From Chrysomallon squamiferum (taxonomy: Eukaryota; Mollusca; Gastropoda; Neomphalida; Peltospiridae): 57,456 nucleotides of DNA. Below are positions 15,431 to 28,200 of this stretch, one piece after another. Each line of letters starts with the position of its first letter. The first letter of the stretch is position 1. The stretch lies in assembly GCA_012295275.1 (NCBI GenBank), contig CM022668.1, positions 10,408,506 through 10,465,961 on the forward strand. Direction: 5' to 3'. The translations under genes were made by a program, and so were the position numbers. Under the pieces are notes generated by a model. The model ran no database searches and was not told where the DNA came from. It worked only from the letters and a program-made list of their open reading frames with translations.

Positions 15431-18400
15431 AAACTGGATTTGTTATAGTTAATTATACGTAATATGTATGTATCAGAGGTAAGAGTGCATGAGATAAAAA
15501 CCGATAAGTGTCATTCCGAGTGTATCTCTTCACTCACAGGTTGTATCCCGACACGTTCACACTTCTGACAAATTAAAAATAAAATAAAATTGAATAAAAT
15601 TAATAATTTAAAATAAATAGTATACAAGTTTGTTTATGGTCTTAAACGCCTGAATTTCCAAAAAGTATCTTAATTGAATCAATAAGTTTGTAATTTGGAC
15701 TTTCAAACTGATATTTTTTTTTTCTAATTTTATTATTGTGATATAATCGTTGTTATCGTTTTTTAAAACGTAACAATTTTTAAAATACGGAGATATTTGT
15801 ATTCCGTTCAGATGTTAACCATTGAAACAGGGAAGTATTAATAGATACATCCAAACTTTATTTTTATAGAACTGTCACAACAAAATGCCATTATCTATAT
15901 AAAATGGTTATCTTTTTATGTTTAATATTTACTAGCAGTCTGTCTTCCGATTACAAATTTGTACAATAGTTCGGACTTGAAAAAGCTGATAAAGGCATGT
16001 TCACACGGTGCGATAATTTCTAACGACTCAAGGTCTTTTTTATTTAAGCTATTTACCAGATTTTTATTTACTTTTATATCTTTTATATAATATTTTTCTT
16101 TTTTAAGATTTGTTTTATTTTATTCATTTATTTTTTATTATTATTTTTTTTTTCCCCATACAGGATTTGTTTCTATTTAATTATATGTAATTGTGACGGA
16201 ATCTCATCAGTTTCTCTTTGCCAGACTTCTTTTTTATGATACTGTTGTATTCTATCTCGTGAGTTATTTTGGTAAAACTCTTCTTTTTATATTCCGATTT
16301 AAAGCAGAATGACTGCTACATTTTGTTTTAAGTATATTATTATATTACAGTAATAGTTATAAAGCTAATGCGTATAATCATGTTTACAAATTCACATTTT
16401 TACAGTTCATCAATGTTTAGCTAATTAATTTCGGAATATGGTGATAACAACACAAAACTACTCCAGGCATTTAAAGTATTTTTATTTGTCTTCTTTACCA
16501 TTATTATTATCGCTCTTATAATCATCACCATCTTCACTATTTTTATTATCATTATCATGATAATGCTTGTTATTGTTATTATTATTATTGTGATAACTAA
16601 ACAGCAGAGCCCATGGGAACCATATATATTTGGCTCGTATTTTAACGACGATCTTTTGTTCATTGCGACACGTTGTCAGAACAAAGATCACTCATGGTAC
16701 GGTAATCATGTTTAAATATCTTTTATGTAACCTACCTTTTGGCTGATGGAACGTAGCCAAGTCTATTTCTGTTGAATATTATATAGAGTTATTCTGTGAT
16801 ACTTGCTTACATTGAAAACTAAGTAACAAACTAAGATAACTTATTTTAATAACTAAAAGCTTAGTTAGAAAGTTGACGTAACTAACAGGGCTTAATTAGA
16901 ACAGTATCTATCAAGTTTATTTGCATTTATATTATCTCGTGAGATTCTTTCGATTGAAGTATATTTGATAAACAAAGAAATTACCCATATTCAATTCTTA
17001 TTTGCGTTATTATTCTCCAGTGGATATAGTCTAGTCATTTAGTAGTTTAATCTGTCTAAGATCGCTAACACCATGTCACGTGAAGCTAGTATAGTCTGCT
17101 AACCTTTTGACAGGACGAGCCAACGTTAAGGTATTAATACCAGTCAGACTAGTAACCGTGACAGTAATGTCTATGTATTCAATGCATGAGATTAAACTGA
17201 TAAGTGTCATTCCGTGTGTATCGCCTCGCTGTGCTATCACATATTGTTATATGATCTTACAGAAGCAGTCAAGAATAGCAAATGATTAAACAGTAGGGGA
17301 TTACAGTATTGTTTATTTTACAAAAGTTTATTTTCCAACAATGGACTGATAACATTTCACAGTCCGGGAGTCGGAATCCGAATATTCTATTTAATTCAAT
17401 CACAGTATGTTTGTAATTTGGACCTTCGAACTTTGACATTTTTGGCTGATATCTCTGCAAAAGGTGAACCAATTTTTGTAGTGTTGTTGGATATTACGAG
17501 GTGGTATCTGCAATTTAGTTTGAAGGTTCATAACCGTTTGGCCTTTATTTCATCTTGTGGATAATGTGACACTGAATTGGTCTTCAGTCAGACGTTTAGA
17601 ACTGTTATTAAATGAGAAATAAATAATATTAAAAAAGAATATCTCCAATGAATAATAACAAATTCTGAGTGTCAAACTCCACTATAATAATGTAAATTTT
17701 CTGCTTTGTGGTAACAAAACAACAGTACAAAGTTTATTATTATTTCGTTTTCTCCGTTTTGGACTGTATTGTACCAGCAACGGTAAAAACTGGATTATTT
17801 ATAAGGGGAAATAATCTGTCGACAAAAAAGGAAATCAAAATTCGAGAAGTACGTAGTAAACGATTCTTTTTCTAGCCAAGAAAAAGGTAAGAATAATTTA
17901 GTTGCCGTTACCATTGTAACTTCTACATTCGTAATTTCTACATTCATAAATGTTCTTGATCCACAATTTTTAAAAATACGGAGCCATTTGTAATCCGTTC
18001 AGATGTTTACACTTCAAACAGGGAGGTATTAATACATACACCGAAATTTTATGTTTATAGCAATTGTCACAACAAAACTTCAAAAGTATATAATTAGTTA
18101 CATGAAACTGTTTATATTCTAGTATGTTTAATATTTAGTAGTAACCTGTCTTCCGATTACAACATTGTACTGTAGTTCGGACTTGGGAAAACTTGTAAAG
18201 GCACGTTCACACTGTGTTCTCATTTCTAACGATTCAAGGACTTTTTCTTTCAGAGAAATTTAACGAATATATATATTATTATTTCTTTTCTGTTTTATAT
18301 TTTCTATCTTTTAATTTTTTATAATTTTCTTTTTATTTATTTTTTTTGGATTTTTTTTTTTTTTTTTTTTTTTCTTTTTTTTTTGCTATTTTTGTTATTC

Positions 18401-20214
18401 TAAACTGGATTTGTTAAAGTTAAATATAAGTAATATCTATATATTCCAGGTAATTATGCTTGAGATAAAACCGATGTGTCATTCTGCATGTAAATATTCA
18501 CTCAGAGGTTCTACCCGACATGTTCACACTTTTGACAAATTAAGAATCAAATCAAATCAATAAAAAAAAATAGTATGCAAGTTTGTTTATGTCTCGAACG
18601 CCTAAATTTCAAACAGTATCTTAATTCAGTCAATACGTTTGTAATTTGGACTTTCTATTTTTGATATTTTTAGTTAAGTTGGACATTTTTAGTTAACAGT
18701 TTTCAGAGTCTGTTCTCTCAGCAAACGATGAAACAATTTTTATAGTGATGGTGTTGCTTGATATTCAGACGCGGTATCTGAAATTTATTTTAAGGCTCAT
18801 CATCTTTTGACCTTTTGTTTAATCTTGTCGATAATGTGATATTGAACTGATATTCAGTCAGACATTTAGAACTGTTATTAAATAAGAAATAGATCATTTT
18901 TAACAGAAAATCTCCATTCACTACTAAGGAATTTTGTGTGTCATACTGCATATAATAATGTAATTTCTGCTTTACTGTAACAAAATAGCAGTACAAAATT
19001 TAGTTTTATTTAGTTTTTAACCGTTAACGGCTGTATGTACCAGCAGAACTGAATAATTAGGAAGTCATCACTGGAGCCCTTCTGTGGGTCTCCTTTATAA
19101 CAGCCATGAAAATGATTGTACCAAACGAATTACTCAGCAAAGGAAGGAGTAATTTACAACAACAACAACAACAGAATGTTAACCACTCACATTTTATGAA
19201 ATTCCCTGTTAACATAATCAACAGCTTTCTTTCTGCTGAATCCAGCGTTTTTTCTCAGCACACAAGCGGAACAAAGAAAGTCAATGATTTTCATTCTTTC
19301 AGTTTCACCTTTAGATTTGTCTTCCATTGTTTGGCAAAAATACCAAGTTTCTCCATTCATAAAACTAAAATATTACAAACGAAAAGAATAATTATATTTT
19401 CTTTTACAAATTAAAAAATATAATGATTTATTTTAAGACTTATTAAGAACAGTTCTCAAAAATTTATATTTTTTCTAATTTTATTATTCTTATATAATCA
19501 TGATTATCGTTATAATACTCACAATCATTATCATTTTCATCATAATTTTTACTATGATGGTTATTATTATTATTATTATTATCATCATCATCATTATCAT
19601 TATTATCATCATGAGTAGAATCATCATAACCTACATAAAAATGCTATTAAGACTGGGTATAAGGGGAAACAATCTGTGAACAAAGAACGAAATGAAAGTT
19701 CGAGAAGAACTTAGTAAACGATTGTGTTTTCACTTAAGAAAAAGGTGAGAATAATTTAGTTACCGTTACTTTTGTAACACTTGGGGTAATTTCTACATTC
19801 GTAAACATTCTTGATCCACAATTTTTAGAATATGGAGGTATTTCGATTTATCAGTTCAGTGATTTATATTTGAACGCCAAGAACACGGAAGTATTAATAG
19901 ATATACCGAAACGTTATGTTTATAACAACTGTCGAAAGAAAATGTAATCAGGTGCATAAAACAGTTTATATTCTACTAGGTACTCTTTTTATATTTAATA
20001 TTTAGTAGTAAACTGTCTTCCGATTACAACTTTGTACCGTAGTTCTCACTTGGGAAATATTGTAAGGGCACGTTCATAATTTCTAACTATTCGAGGACTT
20101 TTTTACTTTGAGCCATTTAACGAATTTTTATTTATTTTTATGTCTTATGTTTCTTTTCTATTTCATACATATATATAATTTTCATATATATATATATATT
20201 GTTTTTGCTTTTCT
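15431..20214. repeat. AT-rich array unit 4, diverged
   Basis: Fourth period. It is recognisably homologous up to about 18950 but more diverged than units 1-3. It then changes to a different version of the CAA-rich and TTATTATCATC segment (19100-19620), which is shared with 43040-43640 upstream of gene copy B. No gene seen. Confidence 0.75.
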
Positions 20215-23060
20215 AAATTGGATTTGTTATAGTTAATTGTACATAATATCTATGTATCCCAGGTAAGTATGCATGAGATGAAAACCGATAAGTGTCATTC
20301 CGTGTGTATCTCTTCACTCACAGTTTGTATCCCGACATCTTCACACTTTAGACAAACTAAAATTAAAACAAACTAAAATAAAATTGAATTAAATAAAATT
20401 AATCATTTAAAAGAAATACTATACATTTTCTTATGCCTCACACGCCTAAATTTCAAATATTATTTTAACTGAATCAATACGTTAGTAATCTGAACCTTCA
20501 AACTACGATATTTTTAGTTAAAATGGACATATTTAATTAACAGTTTTCAGAGTCTGTTATCTCAGCAAAAGATGAAACAATTTGAATAGTAATGGATATT
20601 AGGAAGCGATATCTGAAAATTATTTTAATCTTCATCATCTTTTGATCTTTTGTTTAATGTTGTCAATAATGTGACATTGATCTGATCTTAAGTCAGACAT
20701 ATAGAACTGTTATTTAATAAGAAAGAGATCATTTTCAACAAAATATCTCCAAACTCTAATAGGGAATTTTCAGTGTCATACTGCACTATAATAATGTAAT
20801 TACTGCTTTGTTGTAACAAAACAACAAATACAAAATTTAGTTGTATTTAGTTTTTACCGTTATTGCCTGTATGTACCAGTTCCACTGAGTAATTACGAAG
20901 TCATCACTGGAGCGGTTTGTCGGACTGTTTTATAGCAGACATGAAAATCATTGTACCAACCAAACTACACAGCGGGGAATAATTTACAACAACAACAACA
21001 AAATGTTAACAACTCACATTTTATGCAATTCCCTGTTAACATAATCAGTAGCATTCTTTATACTCTATCCCCGCATCTTTTCTCAGGAATCAAGCGACTT
21101 AAATCAATGTTTCAACAAAGAATGTCAATGATTTTCATTCTTTCAGTTTCATCTTTAATTTTAACTTTCATTGTAATTGTGAGGTACAGATATCAATTTC
21201 CACTACTGACAAAACTAAACATGTTACAATAAATAATATATATGTTTTATTTTTTTAACAAATTCAGAATTGAAAAAATAACGGATTACTTAATACTTAA
21301 TATGTTAAACAGGTTTTAAAAGATGTATATTTTTCTAATATAATTATTGTCATATAATTATGATTACGTTATAATAATCACAATCATCATTATTTTTATT
21401 ATAATTATGGTTATTATTATTATTACAATTATTTTTATTATTATTATTATCATCATCATCATTATTATTATCATCATAACATACATAAAAATGCGATTAA
21501 GCCTGGGTTGTTTATACGGGGAAATAATTTGTCAACAAAAAAAGAAATGAACGTTCGAGATCGTGTTTTTACTCAAGAAAAAGATGAGAATAATTTAGTT
21601 ACCATTACCTTTGTAACACTCGTGGTAATTTCTATATTCGTAAATATTCTTGATCAACAATTTTTAAAATACGGAGCTGTTTATATTCCGTTCAGATGTT
21701 TACCCTTGAAACAGGGAAGTATTAATAGATACAGTCAAACCTTATCTTTAGAACAACTGTCACAACAAAATGTAATTATGTATATCAAATGGTTATCTTT
21801 TTATGTTTAATATTTACTAGCAGTCTGTCTTCCGATTACAGGTTTGTATGTAGTTCTGACTTGAAAAAGCTTATAAAGGCATGTTCTCACGGTGTAATAA
21901 TTTCTAACGACTCAAGGTCTTTCTTATTTAAGTTATTTACCGGATTTTTATTTATTTTTATATCTTTTATATCTTTTCGTTTTTAAGATTTGTTTTACTT
22001 TATTCATTTATATTTTTTTATTATTATTCTTTTTTTTTCCCATACGGGATTTGTTTGTATTTAACTATATGTGACAGAATCTCGTTAGTTTCTCTTTGCC
22101 AGATTTGTTTTTAATAATAATTTAGTATTTAAAGCAGAATGACTGCTACGTTTTATATTAAGTATATTATTATATTACAGTAATAGTTATCAAGCTGTAG
22201 CGTATAATCATGTTTACAAATTCACATTTTTACAGTTCTTCAAAGTTTAGCTAATTAATGTCGGAATATGGTGACAACAACACAAAACTACTTCACCCAT
22301 TTAACGGATTTTTATTTATTTTTTATCATTGTCATTATCGTTGTTATAATCATAACCGTCTTCTCTATTTTTATTATCATTATTATGATAATGGTTGTTA
22401 GTGTTGTTATTATTATTGTGGTGACTAAACAGCAGAGAGTATGCGAGCCATATATATCTCGGCGCATATTCAATTCTTGTTTGCGTTATTATTCTCCAGT
22501 GGATACAGTCTAGTCATTTAGTAGTTTAATCTGTATCAGATCGCTAACACCTTGTCTCGTGAAGCTATTACAGTATTCTACCCTTTTGACAGGATGAGCC
22601 AACGTTAAGGTATTAATACCAGTCAGACTTGTTACCGTGACAATAATGTCTTTGTATTCCATGCATGAGATTAAACTGATAAGTGTCATTCCGTGTGTAT
22701 CACCTGACTGTGCCCGCAAATGTTACAGAAACAGTCAAGAATAGCAAATGATGAAACATTAGGGGATTGCAGTATCGTTTAGATTCGAAAACTCCAACAA
22801 TGGACTGATAACATTTCACAGTCCGTGAGACGGAATCAGAATATTCTATATAATTCAATCACAGTATGTCTGTAATGTGGACCTTCAAACTTTAACACCT
22901 TTAGTTGATATTTCTGCAAAAGGTGAACCAATTTTAATAGTGTTGCTCTTGTTGGATATTAGGAGGCGATATCTGAAATTCAGTTTGAAGGTTCATACCC
23001 GTTTGGCCTTTATTTAATCGTGTGGATAATTTTCCAATTTTGAGCTACACTAAAATTCAG
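20215..23060. repeat. Truncated trailing units of the AT-rich array
   Basis: Shortened, rearranged units close the array. The block at 22440-22980 matches the 3230-3700 part of unit 1 (AGATCGCTAACACCTTGTC and neighbours) with intervening sequence missing. Homology fades around 23000-23060, just before the STAND gene segment. No gene seen. Confidence 0.7.
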
Positions 23061-23149
23061 TCGGAATATTTGTAACAACATAGAGAAATCTGGACATCTA
23101 AGCTTCTTTATTAAACAAAGTACGGATACATTATTTAATAATGTTGCTT

Positions 23150-23540
23150 TTGCAAGGGTAATTATTATTATTATTATTATTATATTATTATTATTGTTGT
23201 TGTTGTTGATGCTGTTGTTGTTGTTATTTTTCTTGAAATGCTGTTATTGTTGTTAATCAATGTAATAATAATATATATTTCTGTCTGCCTGTGTGTTTTT
23301 CTCTGTGTTTCATTATCTTAAAAATAGTCATTTGAATAATATTTATACCTCTTTGCAGAAAAAGAAACAGAAAAATTCTCCAACAGGAAACGTGAGTATA
23401 TGAATTCTTGCATTATTTCTATGTTAATTGTGTCGCATCAACTTGTATATAACAGACATTTAATCAGTGTTCAAAACAAAACGAAATTAAAACAACATTT
23501 CTCGAAACCTTGTGAATTCATCTTTATAGAATATTAGTAT
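23150..23540 (+). pseudogene. Orphan partial duplicate of STAND gene intron/micro-exon
   Basis: This segment is a partial copy of about 24200-24900. It has the same TTATTATTATT/GTTGTTG lead, the same 3' splice acceptor (CTTTGCAG) and a 33-base micro-exon at 23359-23391 followed by donor GTGAGT. The segment then runs into the CTTGTGAATTCATC block found at 24885 and 47563. It lies upstream of the first recognisable STAND exon, so it is out of order for normal splicing. It is probably debris of a tandem duplication or of a third gene copy. Confidence 0.7.
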
Positions 23541-23712
23541 TAATTAATTAATTAATTATTTCGTGTTTTTTTTTGTTGTTGTTTTTTTTATTGTTGTTGT
23601 TGTTTTTTTGTTTTGTTTACTCGGAAAGGTTTTGTTGTATTTTTTCTTTTTTTTATATTATATCTGTCACCGTCAGCCTGAATTTAGTTAACAATATTTG
23701 CTACTTAGACAT

Positions 23713-23800
23713 TTACTTGTGTCTGTGTATGTGTGAGTATCTGTGTGGGTGGGTGGGTGTGTGAGTGTATGTCTGTGTATGTGTGTGTATAGATGTATAA
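23713..23800. repeat. GT-rich microsatellite, copy A side
   Basis: Imperfect (GT)n/(GTAT)n tract. The same position upstream of copy B (46175-46260) holds a longer GT tract, so this repeat pre-dates the duplication. Homology between the two gene segments begins just before it, near 23665 and 46115. Confidence 0.7.
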
Positions 23801-24030
23801 AAGGAATATAGAAATACATAAATACCGTATATTAACAATGAATTTATTGTTTAAACTTTGAAATACTGCTACTGTACCTTTTTCTTGCACTTTCTGTATT
23901 GTGGCATTATTTCGTTAATATAATGGGCTTTTTTCATTGTCATGAATTAACATTTAGAAAAGCAGATTACATCTAAGTGTGAAAACATTTTTAATGGTTC
24001 ATTCATTCAGACTTTATCTGCTTATTGTAG

Positions 24031-24156
24031 GCAATATGTCAGAACAACATTCAAGAAGGGATGTGATATGTGCACTCAATGATAGATCAGATCTAAAACA
24101 AATCATGACAGTGGGGTGCACTAATCAAGGAGGAATAAAGAAGAGAAAGATTAAAA
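24031..24156 (+). CDS. STAND-ankyrin gene copy A, N-terminal exon
   Basis: A 126-base exon between an acceptor (CTTATTGTAG) and a donor (GTAAAT), phase 1 at both ends. An ATG at 24036 could be the start, or an internal Met if an upstream exon exists. The peptide begins MSEQHSRRD and ends in a lysine/arginine-rich stretch that resembles a nuclear localisation signal. Length, frame and both splice sites are conserved in copy B (46517-46642), which supports it as a real exon. The upstream exon of copy A is not identifiable in this window. Confidence 0.65.
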
Positions 24157-24429
24157 GTAAATGGTGGTTTTATTTCTGTAATCAAGTGAATAATAAAGAA
24201 TTTTTAATAATAATAATAATAATAATCACAATAACAAAAATAAGAAGAATTATTATTATTATTATATTATTATTCTTATTGTTGTTGTTGGTGTTGTTGT
24301 TTTTCTTGAAATGATGTTATTGTTGTTAACCATAGTAATAATAATATATATTTGTCTCTTCGTGTGTGTTTTTCTCTCTATTTCATTATGTTAAAAATAG
24401 CCATTTGAATAATATTTATTTCTTTGCAG

Positions 24430-24462
24430 AAATGGAAACAGAAAAATTCTCCAACATGAAAC
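24430..24462 (+). CDS. STAND-ankyrin gene copy A, 33-base micro-exon
   Basis: Acceptor TTTGCAG, donor GTGAGT, phase 1 in and phase 1 out. It encodes about 11 residues (KxxTEKFSNMKR type). The same exon appears at 47206-47238 in copy B and as an orphan at 23359-23391. Micro-exon identity is inferred from conservation and perfect phase compatibility with the exons on both sides. Confidence 0.65.
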
Positions 24463-24721
24463 GTGAGTATATGAATTCTTGCATTCTTTTTATGTTAATT
24501 GTGTCGCATCAATTTGTACATAACAGACATTTAATCAGTGTTCAAAAAGAAACGAAATTAAAATGATAAGAGAAGAACTAAACATTTCTTTATACTTATT
24601 TAACCACGCCGTGTCAAATCATAACAAAGAATGGAAAAAATCAATCACAGTCCCAGAAAATTGTTATTTAGAGTAATCTGGTTTGGAAAGCTGGCATTTC
24701 TAGCAGGTGTGGTCCGAGATA

Positions 24722-25008
24722 GTGTTCTTTCAGTTTTGACAATTTTGACAAAAATGGGCGAAGGTGCCACTATTCAAATGACAAATAAATGACTTCATTC
24801 TACATGCTCACAAGAAATAACTCCATATTTACTTATATATAATAATAATAATAATGTATATATATATAAAACAACATTTCTCGAAACCTTGTGAATTCAT
24901 CTTTATAGAAATATTTATAGATTGACCGATTGTTTGTTGGACTATGGTCATTCAATTCTTAGTGACACGGCCCATTTTTGTCAAAACTGTGAAAACTGAC
25001 AGAACTTT
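24722..25008. mobile_element. MITE-like element with ~45-bp inverted repeats, copy A intron
   Basis: The left arm (from about 24724) reads TTCAGTTTTGACAATTTTG and continues into ACAAAAATGGGC. The right arm (to about 25006) is its near-perfect reverse complement, containing GCCCATTTTTGTCAAAACTG. No transposase lies inside and no clear target-site duplication is visible. The same element sits at the same place in copy B (47489-47669), so it entered before the duplication. It could equally be described as a long intronic hairpin. Confidence 0.6.
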
Positions 25009-25203
25009 GTATCGATATTAGCCTGTCAGATCATGCTAAAAGTGGATAACGTTTTTCACTGCTATTTACCTAAATATAAATTTTCTGCTAAATCAAACGG
25101 GTGATGTTTCATCAACTACAATTAATATGATTATTACTACTGATTCTACAACTACGACTACAACAATAAATTTTAACATAATTACTCCTCTTATATTTTA
25201 AAG

Positions 25204-28200
25204 GCAATGCAACGACTCGAATTCAACACATCAACCCCAACACCTTTGTTCCGATCAGGGCATTCACAATAGCAGAAGAAATACTCGCCAACTTTGGCAT
25301 TGTCGTCATCGTAGGAAGTCCGGGATCAGGGAAGACAACTCTGAGTTTAAATCTTATGGAACAAATTGTAAATCGACAACAAACTCAGTCTGTTTTGGTG
25401 ACTCATCCTTCTCAGTTCGACGATATCCCGAGACCTAAAGATTTGGTCAACCAGAAGCCGTCAGAAAAGATAATTGTTCTTATTGATGACATTTTTGGTA
25501 AGAGCAATCTTGTGTCCGAGTTTCAGCGAGAATGGGAAATGAAATTTGAAACCGTCTGGTCTTTTGTTGAGTCTGGATTCATGAGGGTGATAATCACGTT
25601 CAGGTCACATATATTTTCAGACTGTAAGCAAAGTCTTCGTGCTTTTGCCATCTTCAATAAGAAACACTTGATTGACCTGCATGATGAAGATATGCATCTG
25701 ACGTCTGAAGAGAAGAGAAACATTCTGGACAGACATCTAAATTTCCGCGGGGTACACATGAAAGAAGAAGAAAAAGATGAAGCAGTACGGGAAACATTTC
25801 AAGAACTTGGTTTCCCACAGTGCTGTGATTTTTTCGTCAGCTCAGAGAACGCTCAGAAGCGTGGAGTGGAATTCTTTAAAAAGCCTGTAGAATTTATAGA
25901 AAATCAGTTCGCTATACTTAAAAATGATATATTACAGGTAAGTCAATACCAGTACCTCGTACTGCTGATTCTGTTGTTCAAAGAGGGGGTGTTAAAAGAT
26001 GATTGTCTGGACCAGCTTGAAGATTCATCAGATATGCTAAACTTGATAAGTAAACTGAAGCACATGTGTAAAATAAATAGTGATGTTTCGCTAGGTCAGA
26101 TAAAAGCTTCGGCCAACTCTCTGTGTGGATTGTACTTGACACACAACAAAGAGGCGGGGAGAATACACGTTTATTCACCAATCCATATTTGATACATTAT
26201 TCTTACAGTTTATATCAGAGCACCAGAAACAAGGACTCCTCATCTGTCCGGCGATGTTCCTTCTTCAGTATATCATTACACCTGCTGTGGCTAGGAAAGA
26301 CAACGTCGTTGTAACAGTTGAGAGGAAAAACTTTCCAGTTCTTGCTGAAAGGTTTACAGATTTGTTGTCGTCGTCCAGCGCAAGGCTTATTCTTTCACAC
26401 CCATCGTTAAAAGATGAAGAATTCGTTAAATATTTGACAGAGGAATTCTGGAAATCGGTTGTCCCACACAAAGTCTTATCACAGACATTTGAAATAAAAA
26501 AAGACTCTATCCGCAGTTTTTTTTATGCAGGTGATTTCAATATTCTGTGGTTTAGTTTAGAAAAAGACGGTTGCTATTTCCCAGATATGGAGACAAAGTT
26601 ACTCAGTCGTGTTTTTGAGAGCATTTCATTATCGACATCGTCAATGACAAGTGTTGCTGTTGCTGAAAACTGTCGTAGTCTGTCCAGATATTTTGTGAAA
26701 GCTGTCTCCGAGTCAACCGACGCTGTTATTACAAACCAGCGCGGCGAAATTCTCGATGTCTCTTGCTTCACAGGAAACTCTGAAACAACAACATCTCTGC
26801 TAAACTGTGGCACTGTTCCAACTATGACGACACTGACTGCTGCTGCTGTATCGAAGTCAGACGATGTGTCCATATTTAAATTGCTGCTGAAATCCGAAAG
26901 GAATTTTAATATGAAGGTTGACGATTTCGGATCCATGTTGTATCTGGCGTTAGAAAAAGGAAATTGGAAAATTTCACGTTTTCTCATTCGTCGACTTTCT
27001 CAGTTAGAATCTAATGAACCGGTTCTTCGTCGTGCTCTCAGACAGTTACTACTGCAGTGTCACGAAGGACTCAGAAGATCACTGCGAAGAAGATATCCAG
27101 CACTGACTCTTCCCAGCAGTGTCGAAATCCAGGCTGGCGATCTCTTTAGACAATTAACAAATCACGTTACAGCAGGAAACTCTGATGTCTGTGCTGTTTT
27201 GGCCGCTGCACACGATGATGCCGACATCCTGAAAGAAATTATTGCCAGTAATCCAGCCTGCAAGACTTTAATCAAAGACACTGAAAATCTATTGCACATA
27301 GCATCAAGATACGGATGTGTGGAATCCACAGCTTTTCTTGTGAATCTAGGACTTGACATAACTGCTGTGAACGAAAAGAAGCAGACGCCGTTGCATCTAG
27401 CAGCTGAGAACAACACTGCTGACGTTGTCGGATACCTGCTACAGAAAGGTGGGGATCCTAACGCAGCAGACGTGGATGGAAACTCATCTTTACATTTGGC
27501 AGTCAGGGCTGAAAATTTAGAATCTGTTGTAAAGTTGGTGGAGGTTGGAGCCAAACTGAATGTTCCAAACAAATCTGGAGACACGCCTCTCCACATCGCA
27601 GCAGAACATAATTCAATCAAATGTGTGTCATATTTGATAGAAGAAGGATCAAAAGTGACTTTAAAAAACAATTTGTCTTTGAGTCCTCTTCATCTGTCTT
27701 TACATTATAATAAAAGCGACGTCATACAGTATCTAGTGCGCAGTGGGTCCGACCTTAAAGGACCCTGTCCTGTAGTTTACAAAGATGTCCAAAGATACTC
27801 ACTAGTGAGAAGTTTTGACATAGCTAGTTTTCTTTTCTCCAGACGAGTAGATGTGAAATCTGATCTTTTTGCCGTTCTGTTACACAGAGCAGTTCGCTGT
27901 GGCGAGGTCATGGCAGTCAGGTTTCTCTTGGAAAAAGGCGTTGACACAGAATGCACGGATGCAAATGGTAAAACTGTTCTTCACATCGCGTCACGATCTG
28001 GCTTCCTAGCGATAGTAAAATTACTGTTAAAACACAAAGCCAATGTAAACAGTTTAGACAAAAAACAGCGTAGTCCTCTGCACTACGCTTACCTCCGTGC
28101 GGACGTTTTAACAGTGAAAGAACTCTTGAAATCTGGAAACATAGCTGTAAACACACCTGATGACAATGGATGGACGGCTATGTCACTCGCTGCAGTGAAG

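Larger units (their letters stand above)
1..23060. repeat. AT-rich higher-order tandem array, ~4.6-kb period
   Basis: The whole stretch is built from repeated copies of the same landmarks. One landmark, beginning AAACTGGATTTGTTATAG, recurs at 1601, 6239, 10865 and 15431, giving spacings of 4638, 4626 and 4566 bases. A diverged version of the landmark also lies part-way through each period (about 4558, 9228, 13856, 18405), so each period is two related sub-units of about 1.6 and 3.0 kb. Other shared landmarks are AAGACTGGGTTATTTATA, AACAAAACAACAGTACAAA and CTGTCTTCCGATTACAA. All open frames are short and low-complexity, and I see no gene. The array ends immediately before STAND gene copy A. 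Related sequence lies directly upstream of copy B. Confidence 0.85.

Noticed and set aside
26150-26260. Programmed frameshift in copy A
   Set aside because: There is no slippery heptamer, and copy B lacks the extra base, so a simple indel is the better explanation.
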